From assembly GCA_034667245.1 (NCBI GenBank), contig JAXDKI010000256.1, forward strand, positions 1 to 27,897: a DNA stretch of 27,897 nt, written 5' to 3'. A program made the position numbers and the translations under genes. How positions within the stretch are numbered: the stretch's first letter is position 1; each line of letters begins with the position of its first letter. This stretch comes from DATBFX01 sp034667245. GTDB taxonomy: Bacteria > Chloroflexota > Chloroflexia > Thermomicrobiales > UBA6265. The notes beneath the pieces are model-generated. The model saw only the letters and a list, made by a program, of their open reading frames with translations, was not told the origin of the DNA and searched no databases. Shown here one piece after another: positions 15,192-24,047 of the stretch.

Positions 15192-16568
15192 ATGGTATCG
15201 AAGGACAAGCTGCGCGAGGCGATCCTCGGACCGGCGCCGAGCAAAGACGAGATCCTGGCCCGGGTCGAGGCCGAGGGGATCAAGTTCGTCAACCTCCAGT
15301 TCACCGACGTGATGGGCATCGTCAAGAGTGTGACGATCCCCGCCCGCGTCTTCGGCCATGTCATCGACGGTGGTCAGTGGATCGACGGCTCCTCGATCGC
15401 CGGATTCACCCGGATTGCCGAGTCGGACATGTACCTCATCCCCGACCTCAGCACCTTCGCCGTCATCCCCTGGGAACGCGAGCCCTTCCTGACCGCGCGC
15501 TGCGTCTGTTGGGTCTTCAATCCGAACGGCGATCCCTTCCCGGGCGATCCCCGCGCCGTCCTCTACCGCCAGCTCGAACGCCTGGCTGAGCGCGGCTTCC
15601 TCTACAAGACCGGTCCCGAGCTCGAGTTCTTCCTCTTCTCCAAAACCGGCGACCAGATCGACGCCCTCCCGCACGACCGCGGCGGCTACTTCGACCTCTC
15701 CACCGACCTTGCCAGCACCGTCCGCAAGGACATGGTCGTGGCGCTGGAGGAGATGGGGATCGACGTCGAAGCCAGCCACCACGAGGTCGCGATCGGTCAG
15801 CATGAGATCGACTTCGAGTACGGCGACGCCATCGCCACCGCCGACCGCGCCGTCACCTTCAAGTACGTCCTCAAGGCGATCGCGCAAAAGCACGGTCTGC
15901 ACGCTACCTTTATGCCCAAACCGTTGGAAGGTATCAACGGCAGCGGCATGCACGTCCATCAGAGCTTCGCCAAGATCGGTGAACGCGGCAACGCCTTCGT
16001 CGACACCTCCGATGCGTACGGTTTGTCTGCCATGGCCAAGCAGTTCATCGCCGGCCAGCTCCACCACGCCCGCGGTCTCTGCGCCGTGATCGCGCCGTTG
16101 GTCAACTCGTACCGCCGCCTCGTCCCCGGATTCGAAGCGCCCGTCTACGTCTCCTGGGCGCGGACGAACCGTTCGGCGCTGATTCGCGTCCCGGCCATCC
16201 GCGGCGGTCACACCGCGGCGACCCGGATCGAGCTCCGCTGCCCGGACCCGAGCTGCAACCCCTACCTCGCCTTCGCGGTCATGCTCGCCGCCGGTATCGA
16301 CGGCATCGATCGCGACCTGCCGCTCCCCGAGCCGGTCGAGGAGAACCTCTACCACTTCACCGACGACGACCTGAAGCGCCGCAACATCCCGACCCTCCCC
16401 GCGACTCTCGGCGAGGCCACCGACGAGATGGAACGCGACGAGATCGTCCGCGCCGCCCTCGGCGACCACGTCTTCGAGCGCCTGATCGAAGCCCAGCGCA
16501 CCGAATGGAGCGACTTCCGCCGCCACGTCTCCACCTGGGAGCGCGACCGCTACCTCGAGGTGTATTAG
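15192..16568 (+). CDS. glnA: type I glutamine synthetase (GSI-alpha-like)
   Basis: The 458-aa enzyme is a second, clearly divergent type I synthetase. It has IDGSSIAGFTRIAESDMYL, GPELEFFLF, KPLEGINGSGMHVHQS, NSYRRLVPGFEAPVYVSW and RIELRCPDPSCNPYLAFAVML. It lacks the GSI-beta insertion after ELEFFLF. It ends LGDHVFERLIEAQRTEW...WERDRYLEVY, as Bacillus- and archaeal-type GSI-alpha enzymes do. Those are controlled by feedback and protein binding rather than adenylylation. All substrate motifs look intact, so both copies may be active. The start is ATG 15192 with a modest purine-rich upstream region (AAAGGGGACGAAAG). A strong hairpin 25 nt past the stop ends the unit. Confidence 0.93.
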   Translation: MVSKDKLREAILGPAPSKDEILARVEAEGIKFVNLQFTDVMGIVKSVTIPARVFGHVIDGGQWIDGSSIAGFTRIAESDMYLIPDLSTFAVIPWEREPFLTARCVCWVFNPNGDPFPGDPRAVLYRQLERLAERGFLYKTGPELEFFLFSKTGDQIDALPHDRGGYFDLSTDLASTVRKDMVVALEEMGIDVEASHHEVAIGQHEIDFEYGDAIATADRAVTFKYVLKAIAQKHGLHATFMPKPLEGINGSGMHVHQSFAKIGERGNAFVDTSDAYGLSAMAKQFIAGQLHHARGLCAVIAPLVNSYRRLVPGFEAPVYVSWARTNRSALIRVPAIRGGHTAATRIELRCPDPSCNPYLAFAVMLAAGIDGIDRDLPLPEPVEENLYHFTDDDLKRRNIPTLPATLGEATDEMERDEIVRAALGDHVFERLIEAQRTEWSDFRRHVSTWERDRYLEVY

Positions 16569-16592
16569 CCAGACGCGATGTTGCGTGTGTCG

Positions 16593-16623
16593 AAGCGGGG
16601 CGGCCACTTGGTCGCCCCGCTTT
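16593..16623 (+). terminator. rho-independent-like terminator after the glutamine synthetases
   Basis: AAGCGGGGCG (16593-16602) pairs with CGCCCCGCTT (16613-16622). The inner GCC/GGT extends the stem to 13 bp around an ACTT loop, and a short T-containing tail (TTTGCGTTT) follows. It lies 25 nt after the second synthetase stop and separates it from the ABC exporter genes. Confidence 0.85.
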
Positions 16624-16813
16624 GCGTTTGCGGCGAGCGGTCATCCTGACGCCATATCCGCCTACACGCATTCCCATGGCTGCCATGCCGACAGGTTCAT
16701 CTCCGCTTCATGTCGTGGCGGTAGCATCGTCCGGGGCACCGCCCGGTGTGCCGGAGCAGCCGAGCGGATCGTCGCGCGGCCCAGCGGCGACGCGCCCGTT
16801 TGAAAGGGTTTCC

Positions 16814-17776
16814 ATGCGGGACCAAGCTAATGGAATAGTCGCGGTCGAGGTCCGGCGACTGCGCAAGGAGTACGGCGCGCTCGTCGCCGTTCGCGACATC
16901 GACCTCACCGTCCACACCGGCGATGTCTACGGCTACCTCGGGCCGAACGGCGCCGGAAAAACGACGTCGCTGCGGATGATGCTCGGCTTGATCCGGCCGA
17001 CGAGCGGCGAGGCCCGCCTCTTCGGCCGGAACCCGGCCGAGGTCGGTGTACGCGCCCTCGAGGGCGTGGCCGGCTTTGTCGAGGAGCCGACGTTCTATCC
17101 ATATCTGAGCGGCCGCGCCAACCTCGAGCACATGGCCGCGCTCGACGGCGGCACCTCGGCGGACCGTATCGACGATGCCCTCGATGTCGTCGGCCTGACC
17201 ACCCGGGACGCCGAGAAAGTGCGCGGCTACTCCCACGGCATGCGCCAACGTCTCGGCATTGCCGCCGCCCTCCTCCGCGAACCAAAACTCCTCATCCTCG
17301 ACGAACCGACGACCGGTCTCGACCCCGCCGGCATGCGCGACATGAGGGAGTTGGTCGGCAACTTGGCGCGGAGCGGACTCACCGTCCTCCTCTCCAGTCA
17401 CCTCATGCAGGAAGTCGAGCACCTCTGCAACCGCGTCGCGATCATCCAGCGAGGCACCATCCAATACGAGGGCGCCCTCGACGCGCTCATGGCCCGCGCC
17501 CACCAACGCTACCGTCTTGAATCGACCAACCCGACGCGCGCACTCGGCATCGCTCAGGCTTTCCCCGGGATCGCCGACGTCACCACCGACAATGCGGCGA
17601 TCGGATTTGCCGCCGATGCCGAAGCAGCGGCCGCCTTCACCGTCGAACTCGGCCGGGCGGGTATCGGCATCTACGCCCTGCTGCCCCAGGCGCAATCGCT
17701 GGAGGAACTCTTCCTCGACATGACGGAGACTACCAGAACGAGCCGGCCGGTCGAAACCCGGGAGGTCGCGGCATGA
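16814..17776 (+). CDS. ABC transporter ATP-binding protein (ABC-2 exporter type)
   Basis: The 320-aa nucleotide-binding subunit has Walker A GPNGAGKT (43-50), the signature YSHGMRQR (about 139-146), Walker B with D-loop LLILDEPTTGLDP (about 157-169) and the H-loop SSHL. After the ATPase core come about 95 residues typical of drug- or bacitracin-type exporters (CcmA/BcrA/NatA-like). The frame is open further upstream, but ATG 16814 is chosen: AAAGGG precedes it by 5 nt and the protein then starts at the normal distance from Walker A. It overlaps the permease gene by 4 nt (ATGA), so the two are coupled. The substrate is unknown. Confidence 0.92.
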   Translation: MRDQANGIVAVEVRRLRKEYGALVAVRDIDLTVHTGDVYGYLGPNGAGKTTSLRMMLGLIRPTSGEARLFGRNPAEVGVRALEGVAGFVEEPTFYPYLSGRANLEHMAALDGGTSADRIDDALDVVGLTTRDAEKVRGYSHGMRQRLGIAAALLREPKLLILDEPTTGLDPAGMRDMRELVGNLARSGLTVLLSSHLMQEVEHLCNRVAIIQRGTIQYEGALDALMARAHQRYRLESTNPTRALGIAQAFPGIADVTTDNAAIGFAADAEAAAAFTVELGRAGIGIYALLPQAQSLEELFLDMTETTRTSRPVETREVAA

Positions 17777-18588
17777 TCGCCGGTGCCTACGCCTGGGAGA
17801 TCCGCAAGCTCCTCCACCAATGGCGCACGTACCTTGGCCTCGGGGCGGTGGTCATCGTTCCCCTCGCCTTCGTCGTTGCCTATCAGGTCAATCCACCGAA
17901 ACCGGGCGGCGAGCAAGACCTGATCGTTCAGGACTACGTGCTTCGCTCCGGCTTCATCCTGCCGCTGATCGTCCTCTTCTACTCGTCGCTCGTCCTGCTG
18001 CCCGCGGCCGCTGCCCTTGTTGCCGGCGACATTTTCGCCGCCGAGGACCAGAATCGGACCCTGAAGACGATCCTCACCCGCTCAACGGGGCGCGGCGCCA
18101 TCTTCGCGGCCAAGGTTCTCGCGACAGCGACCTACGTCCTCACGGTCGTCCTCGCCTTCGCGGCGACCGGCCTCGTGGCCGGAGGGCTCGCCTACGGCTT
18201 CGACGCCGTCCCGCTGCCTCCCACGGCCATCCCTCCGGGCGAGGCTGCCCTCCGCGTTGCCGGCGCTTTCGGACTCTACGCGCTACCCTTGCTCGCCATC
18301 ACCGCGCTCGGGCTGATGCTCTCGGCGGTCGGCAAGAACAGCGCGGGCGCCGTCTTCGGCACCCTCACCTTTGCTTTCCTCGTCCAGTTCGTTCGGTTCT
18401 TACCGGGGCTGCCGTCCTGGCTTCTCACCTGGACGCTGACCAAACCATTCGAGGCCTGGCAAACCCTGATCGGACGCCCAATCGACACCGATGCCGTGAC
18501 TCGCGCCGTCGGCGTCTCGGCCGTCTACGTCGTGGTGACGCTCGCCATCGCCTGGCGCCACTTCACCCGCCGGGACGTCATCGGCTGA
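17773..18588 (+). CDS. ABC-2 type permease
   Basis: The 271-aa membrane protein pairs with the ATPase just upstream through an ATGA start/stop overlap. It has about six helices: LGLGAVVIVPLAFVVAYQV near the N-terminus, FILPLIVLFYSSLVLLPAAAALVAGDIFAAE (the ABC-2 G-D-x-x-A-x-E region, followed by RTLKTILTRSTGRG), ATYVLTVVLAFAATGLVAGG, and two C-terminal hydrophobic spans ending in RRDVIG. The cytoplasmic E-x(5)-LKxxL-S/T motif is typical of exporters for drugs, peptides or cofactors such as sodium or lantibiotics. It converges on the PAP2 gene, with an 18-nt gap. Confidence 0.88.
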   Translation: MIAGAYAWEIRKLLHQWRTYLGLGAVVIVPLAFVVAYQVNPPKPGGEQDLIVQDYVLRSGFILPLIVLFYSSLVLLPAAAALVAGDIFAAEDQNRTLKTILTRSTGRGAIFAAKVLATATYVLTVVLAFAATGLVAGGLAYGFDAVPLPPTAIPPGEAALRVAGAFGLYALPLLAITALGLMLSAVGKNSAGAVFGTLTFAFLVQFVRFLPGLPSWLLTWTLTKPFEAWQTLIGRPIDTDAVTRAVGVSAVYVVVTLAIAWRHFTRRDVIG

Positions 18589-18593
18589 GTGAC

Positions 18594-18626
18594 GGCGGCT
18601 GTGCCCTCAGGCGAGACGCAGCCGCC
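18594..18626. terminator. possible bidirectional terminator hairpin between convergent genes
   Basis: GGCGGCTG (18594-18601) pairs with CAGCCGCC (18619-18626) across a 17-nt loop that contains a smaller GCC/GGC stem. The hairpin spans the 18-nt gap between the ABC-2 permease and PAP2 stops and overlaps the last PAP2 codons. No T-tract follows. Confidence 0.4.
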
Positions 18627-19173
18627 GCGCGTAAATCAGCGACAGCGCAAGAGGCCGCTCGATCAGCCACCGCAATCGCCAGACCAGGTATGCCGCGACG
18701 GTGCCCAGAATCGCCCCGCCGACGACATCGCTCGGATAGTGAGTTCCCACCGCCACGCGGGCGCATGCCAGCGTCGCCGCCAGCGCCAGCAGCACCCAAC
18801 CGAGTCTTCGTCGTGCAAACACGAACGGCATCGCCAATCCGAAACCGCCGACCGCGTGGTCGCTCGGAAAGGAGGGATCGGCCGACTTGGTGACGATCAG
18901 GTGCGCCGTATGGTGAATGTACGGTCGGTCCCGGAACCAGAGGTGCCCGATGATCTGCGCCACGCCCAGACCGAGCAGCGCGGCCGGCACCGCGTAGGCG
19001 ACCAGACGTTGCCGCTCGGCGCGGATCGGGACCGACGCCGGCCAGAACCACGTCACGACAAGGACCAGTGCCATCACCATTGGCAGATACGTCGCGATCC
19101 CCCGAAGCAACCGGTCCGGCCAAACGCCGTGACCGGCCAACCCGTTGAGCGCATGAAGCACAGACACGTCCAT
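18607..19173 (-). CDS. PAP2-family membrane phosphatase
   Basis: The 188-aa integral membrane protein has the type-2 phosphatidic acid phosphatase motifs: WFRDRP (79-84), FPSDHA (102-107; the PSGH motif with D) and ARVAVGTHYPSD (138-149; catalytic His145, Asp149). The first lysine of the KxxxxxxRP motif is absent (Gly76), and the usual motif-3 Ser is Ala138, so the active site is slightly degenerate. Short bacterial members such as BcrC dephosphorylate undecaprenyl pyrophosphate or lipid phosphates at the outer membrane face. The ATG at 19171-19173 follows GGAGAGGA. It lies 47 nt after the large permease gene and may be the last gene of that operon. Confidence 0.88.
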   Translation of the reverse strand: MDVSVLHALNGLAGHGVWPDRLLRGIATYLPMVMALVLVVTWFWPASVPIRAERQRLVAYAVPAALLGLGVAQIIGHLWFRDRPYIHHTAHLIVTKSADPSFPSDHAVGGFGLAMPFVFARRRLGWVLLALAATLACARVAVGTHYPSDVVGGAILGTVAAYLVWRLRWLIERPLALSLIYARRLRLA

Positions 19174-19220
19174 CGCCTGTTCCTCTCCTCTCGTTCGCGC
19201 TCGGCTCGGGGCAATGCCCC

Positions 19221-21887
19221 TCACAGCCGGCGGATCGTTTCCAGTACCCCGTGCCGCCCGAGCCGTGTCAGCATCTCCCCCGCTAGCACTACCCCCGCGG
19301 TGGTGACGACGACGACCAGCGTGCAGTACGCCCACGGGATCGTCTCCCCCTGCGGGGGCGGATCGAAGACGTGGGTCAGCAGTTTTGTCAGGATGTGGGC
19401 GATACCCCAGCCGAGCGCCGCGCCGCCCAGGAGCCCGCCGGCGAGGATCAACCCCGCCTCACTCCAGACGAACGCGCCGAGTTGACGCGGCTTGGCGCCG
19501 AGCGCGGCCGCAATCGCCAGCGTCCGTCGCCGCTCCTCCAACCCGAGCGCCAGGACCAGCCCGGCCCCCGCCGCCGCTAGCGCGATCGCAAACGCCAGCT
19601 CCAGCCGCGTCAGTCCCTGCAAACTGATCGACGTCAGCCCCGAATCGATGGCCCGGCGGGCTTCCTCGATGCTGCGCACCGTCGCACCCGCGGTCGGTCC
19701 GAGGGTGGCCCGGACCCGGTCGGCGACCTTCGCCGGCGCGTCGCTCGTGCGGATCAGGAGCGTCTCGACGGTGGGCGAACCCGTCTGGTGGGCGATGTAC
19801 GCCGCGTTCGCGACGAGAAACGAATCGCTCGGCGCGGTCGGGAATTCGCGCGCGATCCCGACGTAGTGGAACGGAACCACGTGGTACTGCTGGTCGGAGG
19901 CACTCTGCAGGCGCAGCTTGATCGTGTCTCCCGGTTGCAGCTGGAAATCGGAGACCGTTTCCGGTGAGACGAGCACCCCATCGGGCGTCGCCGCCAGTTT
20001 GGCCATCACGTCCTTCGCGCTACCCCCGACAAAGTAGGCATCCGCGATCCGCGCCGCCCGCGTCAGTGTCGCCGGGTTGACGCCGTAGAGGTCCTGGAGA
20101 TCGGTGCCGACGTAGGCGAAGCGGTGCTGCATCGGCTCGACCGTCTTCACCCCCGGCAGATTCGCGATGGTATCGATCCGGCCGGCCAGGTCCGCGCTCG
20201 CCCCACCCGTCACCGTCACGTCCGCTCCATTTGTCAGCTCGGCATCCACCCGCGCCTGCGCCCGGTAGGTCGCGTTGAAGATCGCGGTCGAACCGGCGAA
20301 GGCAACGGCAAGGACGACGAGGACGAGCCCGATCGCTACTCGTGACCACTGCCGGCTCAGCGAAGCGCTTACCAACCCGGCAAGGCGACCGCCGATCGGC
20401 CTGACCAGCGGGGCGACCGCTTTCCCATCCCGCGCCAGCAGCAGACGCGTCAGTCGCATCGCCAGGAGCGCCGCCCCGGCCCAGAGGAAGAGTGGGGCAA
20501 GGAACGGCGTGTAGGAGACCGAAACCTTCGGCACCCCTTCCGGCACCAGCACGAGCTGATACCCGCCACGCGCCGCCTGCCGGTAGACGATCGCCGCGAG
20601 GACGAGCAGGATGAAATCCAATCCGATTCGCTCCCACAACCACCCCGTCGCGCGGCCGACCGTCCGCCGGGCGGCCGCGATGGTCGTCTGGCGTGAATCC
20701 CGCCAGGCCGGGAGGACCACGGCGAGCACGGCGAGCGCGAGACCGACGAGCGCCGCGACACCACCCCAGAGAATCGTCGCGCGCGTGCCATTGCCGAACG
20801 TCCAGCGGCCGAACGTCCAGCGCACCGCCACTGCCGCCAAGACCAACCCGAGCAGACTACCGCCGATCCCGATCGCCGCCGCCTCGACACCTGCCAGGCC
20901 GACGATGCGGCCCGGCGAAGCCCCCCGCAACCGGAGCAGGGCCTGGTCCTTCCGCCGGCGGGTCGCGGCGGCGCCGGCCAGGACGAGCGTCAGTAGTGCC
21001 GCCAGGATCGCGCCGGGTAGACCAAGGAAGAGGAACAGAACCCGTGCGTAGAGCGCGTCCGATCGGGCGGCGTCGAGGCGCGCCGCCAGGTTATCGCCGA
21101 CCACGGTCTGTCCGGCCATCCGCACCTCATAATTGTGTTCCTTCCCGACCACGTCCCCATAGGCCTTGGTCGGGGAAGCCGGCAGATTGTGCGGAATCGT
21201 CGCGTGGAGTTGCTGGCGCACGGCGTCCGGCGCCAAAGGCGAGACCGGGTCGAACAGGGCGTGCCATTGGTCGAGTGGCAACAGCAGGACGTTGTCCGGC
21301 GGCGCCTGGGGGGCCGTGCCGGCTGGCGCCCCGACGACCTGGAAGAGGGAATCGGCCAGCGGCAGATCGACCACCGCCTCCACCGTCACCTCGACCGGTG
21401 GCAGACCAGGTCGCTTGATCGAGACCCTGGTCCCCGGTGCAGCGTGGAGATTGGCCGCCGTTTGCTGAGCAAGGAGCACCTGCCCCTGACCGAGGAGGTC
21501 TCGAATTTCGGCCGGAAAAGCCTCACGATACCCCGGTCCTAGCCCGAGGACTTTCCCGGGTCCCGTCGTCTGGACCGTGTCGCCGGTCGTCGCCTCGAAA
21601 CCGAGCGTGTCGAAGTAGCCGACCGGCACCAGCTTGGTCGCCCCCGGTGCCCGCTTCAGTTCGTCGATCGCCGACTGCGGGTTCGTCCCCGTTCCAAGCT
21701 GGACCTGCCAGTCGACGGCGACGCTGGAGACGGCCCGCGTCGTCATCGTCGCCTCGGCAGCGGCAACGAAACCGGCCAGTGCTGCGAGCAGGGCAACGGC
21801 GATGGCGATCCCAATCGCCGTCCCAACGATCCTGGCTCCCTGACGGCGGAGCAGCGCGCTCCCCCAGAGCATATACGGCGCGTTCAT
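19221..21887 (-). CDS. FtsX/MacB-type ABC transporter permease, large two-domain form
   Basis: The 888-aa membrane protein has an N-terminal helix (about 18-45) and a large extracytoplasmic MacB-PCD-like domain (about 55-285). Next is a first FtsX domain (about 285-400: FLFLGLPGAILAALLTLVLAGAAATRRR, then RLRGASPGRIVGL) and a middle set of helices (about 420-540). A second extracytoplasmic domain (about 545-760) precedes a second FtsX domain (about 765-888: LELAFAIALAAAGAGLVLALGLEERRRTLAIAAALGA). This is the layout of ABC permeases that act as mechanotransmitters or extract lipids or lipoproteins. One chain may hold both half-permeases for the two ATPases encoded upstream. The ATG at 21885-21887 lies 17 nt after the preceding gene. 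Confidence 0.88.
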   Translation of the reverse strand: MNAPYMLWGSALLRRQGARIVGTAIGIAIAVALLAALAGFVAAAEATMTTRAVSSVAVDWQVQLGTGTNPQSAIDELKRAPGATKLVPVGYFDTLGFEATTGDTVQTTGPGKVLGLGPGYREAFPAEIRDLLGQGQVLLAQQTAANLHAAPGTRVSIKRPGLPPVEVTVEAVVDLPLADSLFQVVGAPAGTAPQAPPDNVLLLPLDQWHALFDPVSPLAPDAVRQQLHATIPHNLPASPTKAYGDVVGKEHNYEVRMAGQTVVGDNLAARLDAARSDALYARVLFLFLGLPGAILAALLTLVLAGAAATRRRKDQALLRLRGASPGRIVGLAGVEAAAIGIGGSLLGLVLAAVAVRWTFGRWTFGNGTRATILWGGVAALVGLALAVLAVVLPAWRDSRQTTIAAARRTVGRATGWLWERIGLDFILLVLAAIVYRQAARGGYQLVLVPEGVPKVSVSYTPFLAPLFLWAGAALLAMRLTRLLLARDGKAVAPLVRPIGGRLAGLVSASLSRQWSRVAIGLVLVVLAVAFAGSTAIFNATYRAQARVDAELTNGADVTVTGGASADLAGRIDTIANLPGVKTVEPMQHRFAYVGTDLQDLYGVNPATLTRAARIADAYFVGGSAKDVMAKLAATPDGVLVSPETVSDFQLQPGDTIKLRLQSASDQQYHVVPFHYVGIAREFPTAPSDSFLVANAAYIAHQTGSPTVETLLIRTSDAPAKVADRVRATLGPTAGATVRSIEEARRAIDSGLTSISLQGLTRLELAFAIALAAAGAGLVLALGLEERRRTLAIAAALGAKPRQLGAFVWSEAGLILAGGLLGGAALGWGIAHILTKLLTHVFDPPPQGETIPWAYCTLVVVVTTAGVVLAGEMLTRLGRHGVLETIRRL

Positions 21888-21904
21888 GCGTTACCTCGTC
21901 GACA

Positions 21905-22672
21905 TTACTGCTGGATGACCACCGCGATCGGGTCGTGCGGAATCGGCAGCCTTGTCTCGCCCAACTGGGCATCGGGAGTTCCCTGCGTAGGCTGGTGGCC
22001 AGGGGCAGCGATGGTGGCAAGGACGCCATCATTCATCGTCCAAACGGCGTCGAACCGTCCGGAGACGGTAGGATCGTGGGTCGAGACGACGATCGCGGTG
22101 CCCAGGTCGGTCAGCACCTGGAGGAGGGTGTCGAGAGCCCGTGCCGCCGTCGCGGAATCGAGTTGCCCGGTCGGCTCGTCGGCCAGCACCAGTCGCGGTC
22201 GGACCGCCAGCGCCCGCGCGATCGAGACCCGTTGGGCCTGGCCACCGGAAATCTCCTCGGGCAACTTGTGGCGGAGGTGGGCGACGCCGAAAAGTCCAAG
22301 CACCGTCTCGGCGCGGCTGGTTGCCTCCGGTCCCTCCACCCCCATCAGGATGAGCGGTAGGCGGACATTCTCGACCACCGAGAGCGGCATGAGCAGACTC
22401 GGCCCCTGAAAAATATCGGCGACCTTACCGGGGCGGAGATCGTCCCGCGAGCCGAGTGCCGGCCACTCGACGCGTCCGAAACTCGGTGTGTCGAGTCCCC
22501 CGAGGAGATGCAACAACGTCGACTTCCCGCTGCCGCTCGGCCCTATCAGGGCAATTCGCTCACCTGGGAAGATCGCGCAGGTCGCGGAGCGCAAGGCATC
22601 CGTGGCAGCGGCACCAGTGCCGAAACGTCGACCGGCTTCTTCGGCAACAACCAGTGGCAGCGGTTCAACCAT
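21905..22672 (-). CDS. LolD/MacB-like ABC ATPase (second of pair)
   Basis: The 255-aa nucleotide-binding protein has Walker A GPSGSGKS, Q-loop DIFQGPSL, the signature ISGGQAQR, Walker B with D-loop LVLADEPTGQLDS and H-loop VVSTHDP. It carries a C-terminal tail of about 35 residues (GHQPTQGTPDAQL...) that the first ATPase lacks. Such ATPases power FtsX-type permeases. Its ATG at 22670-22672 overlaps the stop of the first ATPase gene by 8 nt (ATGGTTGA), so they are translationally coupled. The permease follows after 17 nt. Sequence differences between the two ATPases suggest they work as a heterodimer. Confidence 0.92.
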   Translation of the reverse strand: MVEPLPLVVAEEAGRRFGTGAAATDALRSATCAIFPGERIALIGPSGSGKSTLLHLLGGLDTPSFGRVEWPALGSRDDLRPGKVADIFQGPSLLMPLSVVENVRLPLILMGVEGPEATSRAETVLGLFGVAHLRHKLPEEISGGQAQRVSIARALAVRPRLVLADEPTGQLDSATAARALDTLLQVLTDLGTAIVVSTHDPTVSGRFDAVWTMNDGVLATIAAPGHQPTQGTPDAQLGETRLPIPHDPIAVVIQQ

Positions 22673-23336
22673 CGCTCAGTCGTCCATCCACGAGCCGCAA
22701 CACGCGGTCGGCGACCGCGGCGACGGCAGGACTGTGACTGACGACGAGCGCAGCTCCCCCCTCCTGGGCGCGGGCACCCAGGAGACGGAGCAATCGCTCC
22801 TCGTTCAGCACGTCGACTTCCCCGGTCGGCTCGTCGGCCAGCAGAATCGCCGGGTCGTTGACGAGCGCCATCGCCAGCCCGGCCCGCGCTAGCTCGCCGC
22901 CCGACAACTGGGACGGAAGCGCCGCCACCCGATGCCCGAGCCCGACCGCCTCCAATGCGGCATGCGCATTCTCGCGGCTGACCGACCCCGCCAGCATCTG
23001 TGCCATCACGAGATTCTCCTCGACGCTCAGGTGATCGAGCAGATTGCCGCTCTGGAGGAGGACGCCGATCCGCTGCGCCCGCAACCGCGCTCGGGTTGCC
23101 TCAGGGCGGCGCGTCAACCGCTCTCCACCAACTGCGACCCAGCCTCCGTCCGGCTCGTCGACCCCGGCCAGGCAAGCCAGGAGCGTCGACTTCCCGCTCC
23201 CGGATGGTCCGACGACGGCGACGATCTCTCCCGGCCGAACCTCCAGCGAGACACCGCGCAAGGCCAGCGTTTCGTCCTCACCGGCGTGATAAAACCGGTA
23301 AAGATCGTGCGCCTCGAGGGCCGCTATGCCGTCCAC
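22665..23336 (-). CDS. LolD/MacB-like ABC ATPase (first of pair)
   Basis: The 223-aa nucleotide-binding protein has Walker A GPSGSGKS, Q-loop VLLQSGNL, the signature LSGGELAR, Walker B with D-loop ILLADEPTGEVDV and H-loop VVSHSP. All catalytic motifs look complete. Its length is standard for LolD/MacB-type ATPases. The GTG start at 23334-23336 overlaps the end of the secreted-protein gene by 13 nt, consistent with coupled translation in one operon. Its partner ATPase and the two-domain permease follow directly. Confidence 0.92.
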   Translation of the reverse strand: MDGIAALEAHDLYRFYHAGEDETLALRGVSLEVRPGEIVAVVGPSGSGKSTLLACLAGVDEPDGGWVAVGGERLTRRPEATRARLRAQRIGVLLQSGNLLDHLSVEENLVMAQMLAGSVSRENAHAALEAVGLGHRVAALPSQLSGGELARAGLAMALVNDPAILLADEPTGEVDVLNEERLLRLLGARAQEGGAALVVSHSPAVAAVADRVLRLVDGRLSDG

Positions 23337-24013
23337 TGGAAACTCCGCGAGATCATATTCGAGACATCCACATTGTCCGAGCCCGCCGGAACCCGCAGCG
23401 AGATCGCCGCCAGCTTGCCATCCTTGAACAGCTCGTAGCGTTCCACGTCGAGCCGGATCTGCTTGCCAGTCACCTCGTCGGGGGCCGAGTTCGCTTGATA
23501 CTTGATCAGGACCGCCGGTCCCGCCGGGAGGTCAACCGCCGTGACGTCGACCAGCGCGAACGCCGGTTCCTTTTGCGCCAGTGCCGGAACGTCGACGTTC
23601 TTCGCGCTCTCCACCGTCGGCGGTGCGTCTGCGCACGTGATCTCGACGCTGAAGACGTGGAGCTTGTCGGAGAAGGTGACATTGGGTCCGTCCTCCTGCC
23701 GCGCCCAACCCTCCGGCATCGAGATCGTGTAGCCGCCATCTGCCGAGGCGTAGGGAACGAACGCCTGGTTGTCCGGGATATCGCCAGGCGGGTTCTGCTC
23801 CTGCCCGACCGGCGCCTGCGTCGGGATCGCCTCGGTGCTCGGCGTCGCGCCCGTTGGGGGCACGGTTGCCGTTGTTTCGGCGGGTGTGGCGCTGGTGCAG
23901 GTGATTGGAGCGGCACCGGCGGAGTTCCCGCCGAACGCGACGCCGAGCGTGCCGGCGAGTACGAGCCCCAGAGCGCAGGTGTGTGCGGCACGTGTCTTGA
24001 GACGGTGGATCAT
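23324..24013 (-). CDS. secreted protein with PsbP/DUF1795-like domain
   Basis: The 229-aa protein has a signal peptide (MIHRLKTRAAHT, then hydrophobic to GNSAGA, cleavage near residue 35) with no lipobox Cys at the junction. A Thr/Pro/Ala-rich linker (about 38-75) precedes a beta-rich domain (about 85-229) with YTISMPEGWARQEDGP, which resembles PsbP- or DUF1795-type extracellular domains. It probably serves as the external partner of the ABC system encoded directly downstream. AAAGGAG precedes the ATG. Its 3' end overlaps the first ATPase gene by 13 nt, and it lies 34 nt after the flippase-like gene. The domain assignment is tentative. Confidence 0.75.
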   Translation of the reverse strand: MIHRLKTRAAHTCALGLVLAGTLGVAFGGNSAGAAPITCTSATPAETTATVPPTGATPSTEAIPTQAPVGQEQNPPGDIPDNQAFVPYASADGGYTISMPEGWARQEDGPNVTFSDKLHVFSVEITCADAPPTVESAKNVDVPALAQKEPAFALVDVTAVDLPAGPAVLIKYQANSAPDEVTGKQIRLDVERYELFKDGKLAAISLRVPAGSDNVDVSNMISRSFQWTA

Positions 24014-24047
24014 CGGGTGGTTCTCCTTTGCAAACGCTTCGAACTCG

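Noticed and set aside
16505..16813. Upstream extension of the ABC ATPase frame
   Set aside because: It would overlap the second glutamine synthetase and read through the terminator; ATG 16814 has a ribosome site and the normal family length.
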